A DNA stretch of 64,000 bases from Brachynemurus nebulosus (GCA_035578155.1 JAPWDM010000003.1:18068916-18132915), one strand, 5' to 3'; counted from the stretch's first letter, positions 34,008 through 47,462 are shown. Notes: generated from the letters alone by a model not told the origin. Program-made: numbers and translations.

Positions 34008-34275
34008 TTATTTTTTTATTTCGTTTTCGTAAATCTTTTGGTATAAAACAGTTATATATAGTCTTACTACTTTTGACATAGAATCGCCGTAACCGTACTA
34101 ATATTTGTACAAAACTGCCGTGATCTTACTACTTTTGGTTTAGAACTGCTGTAGCCTTACTACTTGTCGTGCAGAACTACTGTAACTTTACTACTCTCGG
34201 TATAAAATTGCCGTAACTCTTATCTATTTTTGGGATAAAACTGCTGTAACTTTACAACTTTTGGAATAGAATCAC
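34008..34275. repeat. Minisatellite, about 31-bp unit (TTACTACTTTTGGTATAGAA)
   Basis: About seven degenerate units of the type CTTACTACTTTTGGTTTAGA + ACTGCTGTAGC follow a unique-looking lead-in TTTCGTTTTCGTAAATCTTT. The same lead-in and units recur at 49050-49355, and two isolated units are at 34705-34785. Confidence 0.8.
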
Positions 34276-34704
34276 AGACCAATGAACATATTATATATTA
34301 TATAGACTAATTATATAAATGTGTAATTGAGGAAACCAGTTACAACCAAGTTCTGACCTTAGTATTCTGTAATATAATAATTTATGGTAGCCGTAGTAAC
34401 GTTTTCAAATAATTATTGTAAAAATATAATACTGATAATAAAATTTTACTTTTTTGAGAAGAAACTACAAGATTTTGAAAGAAAAGAAGTGGTATTCGCT
34501 TTATTTTCAAAATACGTACGTATACAAATTATGTCCTGCAATAATTATAGTCGCATTTGCTCAAAATTTGACATTATATTATTTCATTAAGTTTTACCCG
34601 TCTCACCCTTGTTACCTGCTTCAAGAAAAATACCTAGAAACTGGCTTTACGCTTTGTTTAGTAGTATAATATAATAGTGTTCATTGATGTGACGTTATTA
34701 TTAT

Positions 34705-34785
34705 TAATACAGAACCGTTGGGACCCTACTACTTTTGGAATAGAACTGCTGTCATCTTACTACTTTTGGGATAGAATGGCTATAA
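34705..34785. repeat. Two further units of the 31-bp minisatellite
   Basis: CTACTACTTTTGGAATAGAA and CTTACTACTTTTGGGATAGA lie 31 bp apart, about 430 bp beyond the main block. Confidence 0.75.
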
Positions 34786-34964
34786 TAACAGCAATTATCT
34801 TCATAACTGTAAATTTAACAAAAATTTTGCAAAGACCCTTTTTGTCAATAATTTAATTATCTACAACTTTTATCTGAAACATTTTGACAAAAAATAAATA
34901 TTTAAAAAATGACGTTGAATCTTTGGAACAATTCCAAAGTATAGCGTATACTCTTACACTGATA

Positions 34965-35220
34965 TTAATAAAACATATTTTTAAAAAAAACCTACTTCAA
35001 AAAGTAAATAATAATGTATTAGCACGTATTTTGAATTCAGGCGTAGTATCGTGTAAAAAATGCGATCGAATCTGCTTGTAAAATCAATGAATTCTCGTGG
35101 ATCTACATTTTTTTTTAATACTACGCCTGACTTCAAAATAGGTGCTAATACATTATTTTTTACTTTTTGAAGTCGGTTTTTTAAAATAAGTATGTTTTAT
35201 TTCATACCTTTTAGTGTGAA
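34965..35220. repeat. Inverted repeat with ACTTCAAAAAGTAAA arms
   Basis: CCTACTTCAAAAAGTAAATAAT and GAATTCAGGCGTAGTAT in the left arm pair with ATACTACGCCTGACTTC and TTTACTTTTTGAAGTCGG in the right. A related AACCTCCTCTTTTTTGAAGT box is at 35537, typical of a widespread insect repeat. Confidence 0.7.
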
Positions 35221-36737
35221 ATAAATTTCATACCTTTTACCATTGCAATATTTAATTCTTTTAAATTTAAAAATATGTTACTATAGTTTTTAAAGTAAAG
35301 TAAAAGTAAATAAAATAATTTTGCATATACAAATTTTAAAATTGCCATAATTATTCATATTATTGAAGATGCTTAAAAAATTACTCAACCAATGTTAATA
35401 AAATTTTTATGGGATCACCTGGAGAGCTTTATCTACTAACCAAAAAAAGAATGGCCAAAATTGGCGAAATGTGGGAGAAATCGGTGTACAATTACTGATC
35501 ATACATAAAAAGAAAAAGAACGGGTTGAATTAAGAACCTCCTCTTTTTTGAAGTCGGTTAAAAATAATACACGAAAAGTTTATGTCAGAATAAATATAGT
35601 TGGTAAAAATAGTTAGCCGAGATCGAAGACCCCGAGATTGGTTTCTTTGATAATATCTCCTTTTCTATTGGTCGTCTAACAATTAATATCATAGCAAATT
35701 GTAGATTATTTGAAATTTTTTTATAGGAATATCTCAATATTTAGGGAAAATTTGACAAAATTGAAATTTTTTCACCATAATTTTATACGAATCACATTCT
35801 GAATATTTGTATAAAATTTTATCGAAAATGACAAGTCGAAATAGAAGCAGACTTTAATTGGTTAAACATGGATATAGTTAATAGTTTTTCTTTTTTCTTC
35901 TCTTTAAAAAGTTGGTAAGATTGTAATAATTTAAATTTTACAAAGTTGTTATCTGTTACTATTCTCAAATACATTGTAGGACATTCATTTTCAGCAAATT
36001 TTCGTTAGAAATTGCCAAAAATGTTTATTTCGTCCCTTCTATTTTAAACTATTATTTTATTGATCCATCATGCAAACAAACAAAATACTAATCCACTTTT
36101 TCATTTATTTAATTTTAAATTTGTTCATGTCAATAATTACATAGAAAACAATACCCGCAGCAATTTTAGTATTTATTTAATTTATTTATATATTTTTGTT
36201 ATAAATAAATTCTGTCATTATTCACCTGACCACAGTCATTGTTTCTGATGTGGTTAGTTTATTTGGTTTATGGGTAGATATATATTCTGTCTGATTACTT
36301 TATCATGTACATTAATTTTTGCAGGTTGACCTACTCACTGTCATTATTATGGGTAAATTCAAATTTAATTTGGCAATTAAAGAATCGTTTTGTAGTCCAA
36401 TATTACCAGCATAGTATTACTTAATAGAAAAATAAATTTATTTTGAAATTAAGTCAAAATTATCTAATTTTTTATAAATGTCAAAATATAATAGTTTATA
36501 GTTTAGAAAATACTGGGTATGGACATGAAGGTGGAACTAAAAAACTATAGTTGATTATTGTGTACAAAGAAAAATTTATTACTGTCAGTCTTTAAATATA
36601 CATAGATTAAGCTGCCATATAAAAATCTATTGCCAGTAGTAGGCCAAACTAGGCCATCTCACAGCTTAGCTGATCACTCGTTCGGTAGCAGTGATCGAAT
36701 GCACTTCAATTACTACTGATTGTTAGATCATTGTTAT
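35221..36737. other. AT-rich stretch with one dispersed-repeat box
   Basis: 35390-35565 ends AACCTCCTCTTTTTTGAAGT and CGGTT, a dispersed-repeat 3' end. Otherwise nothing was recognised. Confidence 0.5.
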
Positions 36738-37435
36738 TTAAGGTAATTACAAACCGAGTAACAAAATGTTGGCAACATGTTGGCAAACAAAATGTTGACG
36801 GATACACGCCAACATTGAGCGCCGTAGCATCAAAGAAATTTGCTGAATGTTGCTTGTATCCGTGTTTTCCATTCCAAATGGAAAACATCGATCAATCTGG
36901 ACGGTGTTGGCAACAAGTTGCCTTGATTACATTCAATAGATACGTTATTATTTGTACCTAGTATATTCACATTGTTAATTTTTTTTAATTTTTATTTTAA
37001 TTTTGTAATACATGTCTCAAAACAACCTGAACCAGTAATAAAAATTTGGTGACGCTCCTAGTTCTTGAGAAAAATTATTTTAATATAAAATAATAAAATT
37101 TTAAATTTAATATAATATAAATACAAAATTTCAATAGAAAAAAGTGTTGGCATCTGTGTACAAGGGGAAATTTATTCTACTGGAATTCCGGTGGAATTCA
37201 TTTTTTTGGGAATGAGCAACTATTATGATGAAAATAGCACTTACACTCGCAGCAGCAATCGTTTGTGCCATTTTTATGTACTGACTTTAGTTTGGATGCA
37301 CTACTGGTTTTGGTTTAGACGCGCAACATTGTTGACAACATGTATCTAGATGCATGTTGCTATGTCCAACAAATATGTTGCCAACACCGTCAATATGTTA
37401 CCAAGATTTTGTTACCCGATCTGTACATACCTTTA
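36738..37435. mobile_element. Putative PIF/Harbinger-type MITE, about 0.7 kb
   Basis: Left AGGTAATTACAAACCGAGTA + ACAAAATGTTGG and right inverse CCAAGATTTTGTTACCCGAT + CTGTACATACCT form imperfect TIRs. TTA flanks both ends (36738-36740 and 37433-37435). GTTGGCAACA motifs are repeated inside each end. The superfamily is inferred from the 3-bp duplication only. Confidence 0.6.
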
Positions 37436-40400
37436 CACTAGATGTTGGTCTGTTTACAATATGTGTATGTTCTACAGCAGCGACCACTCACACAGATGCA
37501 GTAATCAAACAAATACAAGTGCAAACAGTGTGCACCTACATAACATACAGGTGGGGATTTTCTATCCGTTTTTGGCAACACTGGTTTAGCTAGTACAGAG
37601 ATATGAGTTTACATTCTATATTGTTCTGTCGGGCTGACATTCCTCTTATTGAAATTCACGATAGTTGAAATGGTAGAAAAATTTCGTACTTTTTTTAAAG
37701 GATAATTGGTTTAACTACTTCAGAACCTTCAGAATCTCCAAAACTGTTTTTTTTTTAAGTACCTACTATAATTTATTATAGTTAATACCCACTTGAAAGC
37801 CAAAATCAATACGTACTTAATATTTATACCTACAAATGCTTTATTGATATATGCAAAAAAAAAATTTAAGTTATTCAGGCCACGTTCGAAAAGAGCAAAA
37901 TTAGGTTTCAATTCATAAAAAGAAAATATCTGTAGGATTAAAATCGAACGCAAATATCCTTGTAATACAATATAATACTTACTTTTGAAAACGAAAACAT
38001 GAAATAAAAATATCTATATGTATCACTTGACAAAAATACATGTGCCTTTGGTAATAAGATGCGTGATGACTAATCAACAACCAAAACAATCATTTATTTA
38101 ACGAGATAACATTTACATGCTAAGACAACAATTTAAATTATAAACGAAAATAAAGAATTTTCTCAGGTTATTTTTGTTTTTATAGGTGTTTTGGTTATTG
38201 TATTTATTTTTATTTGCAAAACGTGAAGGTAAAGTTATTCTGCTCACAAGAAAAATTTTCATAACAAAAAGTACATGATAGTACTATGAAACGATATAAT
38301 ATTTTTATTCATCGAAAGACTTGTATTGGATTGTATGAATCAAAATGATATTTACCTATATTAAAGAAAGGATTTAAAAAAAAAAAGATTTATGTCAATG
38401 AATAGATGATTTCCCTCATTCTTATACAGTGAATACCCTTGATAATTTGACGATAAGTAAATATACAACATTCATCAGGACACCGAACTCAGAACTTGAC
38501 ATTCGTATAGAATTTATATTACAATTATAGAAAATGTTTCGTTTAAAAATATTCTTCATCCATACTGATATTGTAAAGAATTTTGTAAGAATGTAAGGAA
38601 GCGTCGATAAACTAAGTGATTCAGTTTTCACTTTTTCTTAAACCTTTCCCCGCAAGCGTGTAGATTACAGATGATTATGCCTTAAAACTCCCTACTTAGT
38701 GAAAAGTGGGTTTTTTTTTCTTATTAAGGCCAGAACATATTCAACTGAAATCATATCTTCTTATAGAACAGTAAATATAATAATTTCAAATGAACGTTCT
38801 GAGTTCTTTTTTTAAAGAACTTACTTACATAAACTTCCTTTTTAAAGAACAAGAACATACTTGATACCAAACCAGCTATAACACATTTCATCGGAATTGG
38901 AATTTCCGGAACATTTTATTTAGACGGAAATCATTTTTTAGTAATAAATTTCACCGGCAGAGCACCATTTCTGCACCATTTTTAGCCACCGTTCTGCATA
39001 CTTACCAACTTACAAAAAATCAATAATAATACATTTCATTCAGTTTGTTTCCAAACTAATAATATCGTACGACCTACTTCATCGCATGGTCCTTTCCCAT
39101 GTGCTGTTGCTAAAAAGTGCCACTCAGCTTTTATGTTAAAATCTTCCTCATGAAGGCAAAATTTCAGGAAGTTTTTCCAATTATATATTTCCAATTATTT
39201 TACAATAGTATTCACTTTTTATATGCATATTTGGAACGTTTTAGACTATGTACCTTCTGGAAAAATATCGAATAAAAATTACCTGAGTGTTAAAGATACA
39301 TTGTCTTGACAAAATTGAGTAACAGTGAAAAACCAGCAACAGAAATTTTTTTAACAATGAACTCATTAGGACCCCACACTCATATTTTACTATATGATTC
39401 AGAACAGTACTAAGTATTTATACAAATATTTTAGAATTTTAAATTATTTACTTTTTGAAAAAAAAAAAATTAAATCAAAGTCTTTACATGGATTTTGAAA
39501 AAAATATTTTCATTAGCACCCTTGTCATGTTGTATATCATTTGAAAGAGAATTTAAAATACTGCAAAATGACAGCTGTCTAGCTAAATTAAAACAGATTC
39601 TAGAGCGATTTAAAAAATGAACGTTCACGTTTTTTTGGCAAGTTTTTGGAAACTTTACATAGCCATATCTCTTAAACGGTTGGAAATAAAAATTTAAAAA
39701 TTGGCACTCTTAGTCTTAGTACCCAGTATGAGTATACCAAACTTTAAGAAAATCTGAAATGGTGAGGAAAAATTTCTTTCAAAAGTGTGTTGATTTGGCA
39801 TGGAATGGCTCCTACCTGGTATCTTCCAAATGTCCCGAGCATAAACGGTAGTATAATAGAATTATTAAGATTTTTGAAATAATATATCAACATACGTAGT
39901 TTAATAGTTGAAATATAATTTTTTATAAAACATTATGTATTTTTTCCTTTATGGATTGCTTTGAATTATTGAATAGCACGTTTATGTAGGATAGATATAG
40001 GTATACTTATAGTAACAACGGAATTGACATGTAACAGATAATCAAGTTTTTAATAAAAAAAAAAATCATCGATCTTTAAATAAAGGATAAAGATACTAAG
40101 GAAGTTAAAGAATATTATCAGTACATACAGATTTTTATGCACTTATACAAATATTATCAATGAACTGGGTATATGGGAAACTAGCTTCCATTATAGATGT
40201 TACCTAAATCATGAGGATTTATCGGATCTTTTAGTTACCTAATCGGGTTTTGTAAATACAAAAACCTTTATTGTTTTATACTTCTATAATATACGTAGTC
40301 TGAGATTTCAGATGTGACCCAATTTCAGATGTGAAGTTGAATTTCAATTTTGGAGGTTAATTTTAGGGAATAACCTGGAAAGTAAAAACGATTTTTTTGC

Positions 40401-40500
40401 CAAGAGCACCGAGTATGGTATCAAATGAAAGCATATTAAAGACCGAATTCAGTAATATATATAACTACTAACTTTAGTCCATTTTTTTTCTTTTTAGAAA
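37436..40500. other. AT-rich stretch, nothing recognised
   Basis: No exon, TIR pair or RNA gene was identified in about 3 kb. Confidence 0.5.
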
Positions 40501-41060
40501 AACATCATTAAAATTGCTGTCCTCGGCCCTTATTACCAGAAGGGTTGTTCAGAAAAATCTGAAAAAATTCACGAACATTAAGAATGGGGTGTAGATTTAG
40601 CGAAAATTATCAAACCTGAATTTCCTTGCATAACTTCCTTGGTATATGAAAAGAAAAGTTGATGACATATATTAACTGTATTAATAGTATCTTAAACAGG
40701 TATTTTGGTAATTTTTTTATACAATGAGTTTTGGAAATTAAAGAAAAAGTAAGGAATAGCTGATAAATATGTACACGAAAAATATATTACAATCTCTGCA
40801 CCTCAATAGTGTCTAATCTTTGTAAAATTTTTTTAGGTATCCATAGAAATAAAAAATTCAAGCTATTCAAACAAAATTGACAATAATATTTGAAATCGAA
40901 AAACGGGGGTTTACTTTAGGAATAAAATTTATTCATTAGTAAAAATATTTCATCCTCTTTCATATTCCGATACAAAAAATTCATAGAAACAACTGACTGT
41001 ACGGGACACTATTAGCGCAAATTTAACTTGCATTTGACAACTTTTTTTTTAAATATTATT
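40500..41060 (+). repeat. Dispersed repeat, copy 1 of a diverged direct pair
   Basis: Blocks such as TTCCTTGCATAACTTCCTTG, TTAAACAGGTATTTTGGTAA and TAGCTGATAAATATGTACAC match 42690-43110 in the same order (TTTCTTACGCAATTTCCTTG, TTAAACGGGTATGTTTTTCT, TAACTGATAAATCTACACGC). Confidence 0.6.
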
Positions 41061-42117
41061 ATTCTTATTGTATTCTTATAAAATATTAACAAATTAATAG
41101 CTACTTTGTTACACAAATGAAATATTTCTTATGAAATTATTGTTTTCGAAGCATTAAAATTTTCACGTAGGTACATATACCACACTAAAGTCTCATTAAA
41201 GCTCGAAATGGGCCCCCATTCCCCATTTCCTACCACACTTATTCTTGAAATCCTTTAGTTCAAGACGCAATTTTTTCGAACCTAACAAACCACTAGTCGT
41301 AGAATAATGTGATATTATTTGTTTCCCTATATTATTTGTTTTCAGATAGTTATAATGCTTCAAGTCTTAAGATAGCTATATATTTTAGAGTTTTACAAAT
41401 TCGTTGCGTTATTGGTCGAGTCGACAAAAACTTATCTCAATTTTCTGATTTATCTTAACTTCAATTATTTGCGCCTTATTTCCTAGTTACATAATATTTC
41501 GCCACTTTACACATTTTTAAAATTAAGTACTCGGAAAAAACCCACCTTTCTATTCCTCCATTACTACCTTCATCTTCTTTCTTTTTTTTTAAATAAAAGA
41601 CAATTTAAAGGACATTACTGTTTCCACATTAAAATTTTTTTTATTTTTTCAATTATATTTCATCATTATTTTTTTGTTTCGCGAAACCTTTCCTTTGTTA
41701 TTTTCATTTTTCTACTTTTTCTCTCTCCGTTAATTTCCTCTTTATGAACAAGAAATGAGTTTTTATAATTTTTGCCTGTCAAAAATAATTACATATATAC
41801 GCCAAAAAAAAAAATTTAAATACAACAAAAAAAGACGCTAATAATGGAAAATTACTTCCTCTACGTAGGGTACAATTCGCGTTTGCGTTCGTGGAAAAAA
41901 TGAAAGGAAAAGTTTTTCATAGATTTTCTTTACAATTGTGTCTCTTAGAGAAAATTTTCGTTTACGGCGTTTCGTTGTTTTTAATTGGCAATTATTCAAT
42001 GTAATTTTTATTTAAATTAAAAAGCACTGAATGAAAAAGTAAGTACCTACCTAGAATTTGATGAGAATAATTAATACTGCTGCACAGCTGCGCAGTTGAA
42101 TAATATAACATAAATAG
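41061..42117. other. AT-rich stretch, nothing recognised
   Basis: Poly-T and TTTC-rich patches near 41575-41720. No exon seen. Confidence 0.5.
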
Positions 42118-42585
42118 CAGTATCATGCAAAAACTTGTCCGGCTAACAGAGATGTCTGCTTAACAGAGGCAGAGTAAATACATAATAGCATTTATAGTAA
42201 TAGGGTTGCATAACAAATTTTTTAATTCAAATTTTTTTTAATTTTTTTTTTAAATTTTGTACTTATACCAAAATATAACTTTTACAAATGTATCGTCATA
42301 TTAAAGTCATTGTTAACAAGTTAAAACATGAATAATTATACCTAACTCATGTAGATATACATACGCACTAGACGTATTCGAATCCGGTTGATGAAAGCAA
42401 TAATGTAGAACTAAATAATATGTCTTCTTCAAAAAATATTGTGTTCACGTCCGATTAACAGAGGATCCGCTTAAGAGAGTGCTGAATGCATTGGTTTTAG
42501 TACAGCATGCTACCGTCATAAAAAATTTATGCGGCTATAGAAGGGCTCCGGTTAAGAGAGGTGTCCGTAATCAGAGGTTCTACTG
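42118..42585. mobile_element. Putative pogo/Tigger-type MITE
   Basis: The right end, inverted, reads CAGTAGAACCTCTGATTACG then GACACCTCTCTTAACCGGAG, the CAG-start and CTCTCTTAACCGG pattern of pogo/Tigger-group termini. It is followed by TA. The left end CAGTATCATGC with TTGTCCGGCTAACAGAG is more diverged. GTCCGATTAACAGAGGATCC and CCGCTTAAGAGAG repeat inside. No transposase. Confidence 0.5.
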
Positions 42586-42689
42586 TAATATACAAAATCG
42601 GTCGTCAGGGGGAGGGGGAGATAAGAGAAAATTTTTAAAAAAAAACATTACATGTAAAGTAAAAAAATATCAATAGTGACAACATTTTT

Positions 42690-43110
42690 CCAGTCAAACC
42701 TCTGAAAATTTGCTGGGTTCGGCCCTTATCAAAAATTCATGAAACATCAAAAATGACATGTAGATTGAACGAAATTTATTAATACTGAATTTTCTTACGC
42801 AATTTCCTTGGTAAGTATATAAAAAGAAAGCTTGATGAAACATTTGTTTTTATTTAAGATGTTGTTAGTCAATAATTAAGTATGTTAATGTTATATTAAA
42901 CGGGTATGTTTTTCTGAATTCTTTCGAAAATGGGTTCTAGAAATTAAAAAAGAAAAGAGAAATAACTGATAAATCTACACGCGGAATATATAACAATTTT
43001 AAGCATAAGTTACTTTATGTTCCATATTTGGTAGCATATCTATAAAAATAGTACGAAACACTATTTACGCAAGTGCAACTTGTACCTGGCGACTGGTTTT
43101 TTACTTTTCC
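42690..43110 (+). repeat. Dispersed repeat, copy 2 of a diverged direct pair
   Basis: The counterpart of 40500-41060, in the same orientation about 2.1 kb downstream. It lies directly after the pogo-type MITE. Confidence 0.6.
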
Positions 43111-43770
43111 TTGTTAACTAATAAGTCGATTATTACTGATATTAGTGATGAATAAAATCAGTCTTGATCTTGCAGTTGTGGCGTCGGTCTTGCAAGACCA
43201 AAATCAATTCTATGCATATTCTGAAAAAGTCATTATCGAGATTACAAATATGATTGTAAGACCAATATCAAGACTTAATATCAAAATCGGTTAGCAACAT
43301 CAGTTTTTAAAATGTTTTAACCGATGGTCACTGCACAACTTTTATGATCAGAGGCACATTTATTTTGATCAATTTACATATGAATAACTCGTATAAGATA
43401 GCGTGAAGAATATATTTTTCAAGTATCATCAAACGAAGACACTTACTCCCTTATACAGATCGTGTTCGCTGTGTACCCGAGAATTCTTAATTCAGAACAA
43501 AGCAAGACGTCTTGCGTAGAATTTCAACTTGATTTTCTTATTATTTCTTTTAGTTCAAGATTTCCTTTATTCATAATTTTTGATTATTATATACTTTTAA
43601 GAGGTGTTGGAATTAAAATGGGGAAAATTTTTGTGACACGGATTCTTATATTATGTGCTTTGATCAAATTTACTGTTTCTGTCTATTCATCAGCAATTAA
43701 ATAACACATAATCTTCCAGTAAAAAAGTGCATTAATAAGTGGACATGTATTATTAATATACGTGCCGTAA

Positions 43771-44631
43771 TAGGGTGAATGTGGGAGAGATACCGCACAT
43801 TTTGAAAACAATTGATAATTCTTAAAGTATGCATTTAATTGATTTGAAGTTTGGTACACAATAAATGCAAACATTGTTCATTAAAATTATTTAAAAATAA
43901 TTTTAAATTTTGAGTCATAAAGAATTCATAATTAACATTTTTGTAGAGCGTGCAAAGCGGCATCTCTCCCACACCTATGGGAGAGATGCCGCATAGTTCA
44001 TATTAAAAATTTTGCATTTTACATACATCTCCATACATGATGCATGCCATATGTAACCATTTTTGGCACTTTATACATCTTAACCAGTCAACTTTTTTTT
44101 GTTTCTGAGTACCTTTCAAAACATTCAATACACAGGCAATCATTATTATTTTCATTATCTTCACTAATATGATGACTCTTCCTGATCCATTAATGGATCT
44201 TTTATATTTACATGACATAATTTACAGTCCAAAAAAAAATTGCATAATTAAGGTATGCGGCATCTCTCCTTTTTGTTGGGATAGATGCCGCGTGTTGTTG
44301 TAGCAGGCATAGTGCGGAATTCCAACCTAAAATTTTATACAATACTTTTAAGATATACCTAAATTAATAACAAAACTCATTTTCATTAAAACAATGAAAT
44401 ATACATTCTTAAATTCTAATGAATTAAATGCTTGATAAAATATTATGTTAAAAAGCTTACTTTTCAATAATAAAAAGTTGGATAATTACTAAACTGATGG
44501 ACTAATCATAAATGTTACCATATACAGCTTAAATAAGTAACTTATTTTAAACATATAATCCATTAATGGCGCTATCTATTTATCAACGGACGAACTATGG
44601 CTTCTGCGGCATCTCTCCCGCACTTACCCTA
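43771..44631. mobile_element. Non-autonomous pogo/Tc1-like element with transposase remnant
   Basis: TIRs are TAGGGTGAATGTGGGAGAGA and, inverted, TAGGGTAAGTGCGGGAGAGA, each flanked by or including TA. The motif GCGGCATCTCTCCC recurs four times (43959, 43977 inverted, 44258, 44606). Internal - strand sequence encodes a decayed zinc-finger remnant (see the entry at 44003-44218). Length 861 bp. Confidence 0.75.
44003..44218 (-). pseudogene. Transposase C-terminal zinc-finger remnant
   Basis: One frame contains DWLRCIKCQKWLHMAC (W-x2-C-x2-C-x2-W-x-H-x2-C), the second half of the PHD-like finger at the C-terminus of many insect pogo/Tc1-like transposases. The first half, CLCIECFERYSET, lies directly upstream in another frame, so a frameshift separates them near an A-run at 44093-44100. 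The DDE domain is absent. This is a decayed 3' remnant inside the TIR element. Confidence 0.6.
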
Positions 44632-45210
44632 TATTCATTCTGGACCTGTTTATGCATTCGCTAGTTCACGACTACTCAATTGTTTATGGTTTATTAATAT
44701 TGTATTATAATATTTAGAAAAATTCCAAACATTTTTATAGTAAATCTTTCTGGAAAATTGTGTAATGCAATACAATATAATATAGTCGCTGAAATACAAA
44801 TTTCTCTTGGTAAAGTAATTTTTGGTATTTTCTTATGAAAGTTGTAGATATAAAGGCCAAAGAAATTCATTTTTAAAACTTAGAATTTAACTAGCTTCTT
44901 TGCATGTATTTTTTTGAAAACAGCTATTTTAAAAACTGACTAACAACACCTACAGGTTTAAACAAAGATTAAATTTATCAAGGTACCTATATAAAATATT
45001 AAAAGTTTTTCAATTTTCTAAAAATAAAATATCCTCGATACTGTGTTCTGCATAACTTACCTAATTTTAAAGGAATATCTTCCTTTCATTCAGAACAGAT
45101 TTGTACAAATAAAAACAAGTCGGCTAAAAGCAAGTCGGGCAAGACATTACGATTCCATACAATTAGCAGTCAATAGACCAAATTAAACTTTTTTTATTTA
45201 TGTACATAGG
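44632..45210. other. AT-rich stretch, nothing recognised
   Basis: No exon or repeat structure noted. Confidence 0.5.
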
Positions 45211-45353
45211 GTAAAAGCCCCTATACCCAAACGCGTTCATTATCCGAACAGTCTTGATATTTTACATATTAATGAAATTATTTCTGAACAAAAAAAACGA
45301 TAAATATTGAAACTGTTTGAGTATTGAACGCGTTCCGGTATAGGGGCTTTTAC
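45211..45353. mobile_element. Small TIR MITE, 143 bp
   Basis: GTAAAAGCCCCTATACC at the left and GGTATAGGGGCTTTTAC at the right are perfectly inverse, continuing imperfectly into ACGCGTTCA / TGAACGCGT. No clear target duplication. Confidence 0.75.
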
Positions 45354-45575
45354 GATATACCTATTTAAACCTTAACCAAAGTTTCTGATAAGTGAAAAAG
45401 CATGAATTGTTCCACATTTTACTAAAGCGTTAGTAAATACTTTGCCTATTACCATTGAGGAGAGAATCGACTAGAGAGAAGGCTGTGTATTAGAAATACA
45501 TTAAGACTTTGAAGCAAAAAAAATTGACTGATGTGATTACTTTCATGGCGGTCACACCATTAATATTTAATGATT

Positions 45576-47462
45576 CAGGGGTCTAATATCAAAGACAGCA
45601 AACTGCCACCGATATCTTTCTCATTAAAAAACGAAAAATGTTCTGTATGAATTCTGAGCTGTAACGCATGGTTAAAAAGATTTTATAACAATAAAAGATT
45701 CATTTATTTTAAGAAAGTAGCAAAAAAAGGCACAATACAGTGTGCTTACAGTTTTATAGGAGGAAATAATTTGGATATTGCTGTTTCTGATATTTAAGCA
45801 CGGAGTTTGCTATTTTTGTTTTGCATGTCCGAGGAGATTGCTGTTTTTGTTAGTATCCTAATTTTGTGCAACGTCACAGCAACGAACAGATCCGGACTAA
45901 CAATTTAAACCTCGGCTATTTAAATTTCAGTAATCAACTATTTATTTGAAATTTCTTTACATAATGTACAAAAATAATTGTTAATTAATAAACTTTACAA
46001 ACGTTATAAACAAAGTACAATTCCTTTTACTAATAATTTTTTTTTTTTTTTAAATAAAATAAAAAAAATTCCTTGGTTCTCATACAAAATTGTTAGAAAA
46101 ACCGAATGTTTTTTTGCCTTAACCGGTTAACCGGTTTATTTCCGTTATTTTTTTGACTCGGTTATTACCGATGTTTTTTTTTTAGTTAATAACCGAAAAT
46201 AAAAACGGATAATTTATTTTTTAAAAAAAATTAAAAATTTAAGTCATTCAGTGGGTGATTTGTTTTTATTACAAAAAAAAAAAAAATAATAATAATTAAT
46301 TAATTTATTATTCTAACTTCTCTAAATTAAATTCTAATCTCTAATTCTAATGTCTCGGTCCAACCTGACAGACCAATACCAAGATTCAAGTAAATAAAAC
46401 AAAGAGGAAAGCAACAAGCAAATTTACCAGATATTGTTATCAAAATTTCATTCACCTTTCAAAATGGCTTATTAATCAGTAATTTACTAGAATTTTTGAA
46501 AATTTCTAGATCATGAAAAATTTAGGAAAATGAATAAAATTTTCGTTCACCGCTATCGAATATTTAGTAATTACATAATAAATATATGAATTATTTGTTA
46601 ATTTGTTTTACCGTATTACATTGACAAATAGTTCTATATTTTTTTTTTAAATAAATTTGTGTTTTCTATAGCTCTTTGTTGTGTAAAAGCAATACTTTGC
46701 TTTTGCATTTTTGTTAGTTGATAGTTATTCTTCTCGTTAAATTGCTTAATTTTTAGTTTTGTTGGTATTTACGGTATTAAATTCGTTTAAAAATAAATAT
46801 AATTATAAAATAAAAAATTTTTGCCTTTAAGTGTTGTTTTTCCTAGAAAAAAACCGAAAACCGGTTATTTTAAGCGATTTAACCGTTTTTTAAAGCGTCA
46901 GGTTAAACCGAGCATAAAATAAACCGAAATAACCGAAAACCGATTATTTTTGAAAAACCGCCATCCCTATTGCAAACACTCACTGAAGTCCAACCCTGGT
47001 TTAAATGTTACATACCTGCATAACTTAGCCTGATTTGCTTTCCAATTATCAGGGTTCTTAGCTCGTTTTCTAGCGAAACTTTTTTTCACTGGAGCACAAC
47101 GAAATTCCATTTTTATGAATTTTTATTTAAAAGTTATATTACTAAATGTAAAACTATTTAAAACGAAAGAAATAATGAACACTTATGCCACCAAAAACGT
47201 TTAATCCACCATACTATTTAATTAGCCGCTCTTATTCCTGATTGGTTGAGATGGAGTTTGCTGTTTTGGTTTTGTACCCTGCTGGAGATTGCTGCTTTTG
47301 ATATTTTCACATAAATTTGAACACTGTTTTTAAGGGGATTTTGCTGTCTTTGGTTTGAATAATTTTGTTAATTCATTAGTGATTCATATTCTTATAGCAG
47401 ACGTTATAATATCTCAATTTCAAAAAATGACGGAGTTTGCTGTCTTTGATATTAGACCCCTG
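45576..47462. mobile_element. CAGGGGTC-ended DNA transposon relic, 1.9 kb
   Basis: The ends CAGGGGTCTAATATCAAAGA and TCTTTGATATTAGACCCCTG are perfectly inverse, extending through CAGCAAACT. Subterminal repeats GAGTTTGCT(G/A)TTTTTG and GGAGATTGCTGTTTTTG lie at 45780-45850 and 47250-47360. GATT occurs on both flanks, but an 8-bp duplication is not visible, so the hAT assignment suggested by the CAGGGG start is tentative. No transposase ORF. The middle (46100-46980) looks like a second, nested element. Confidence 0.7.
46100..46980. mobile_element. Nested hAT-like relic rich in AACCGGTTA motifs
   Basis: Repeated TTAACCGGTTAACCGG, TAACCGAAAA and AACCGGTTATTT motifs lie at both ends. The right end reads, inverted, AATAGGGATGGCGGTTTTTC, a start typical of hAT-type elements with A/C-G/T-rich subterminal repeats. 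The left end is unclear. Confidence 0.5.
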
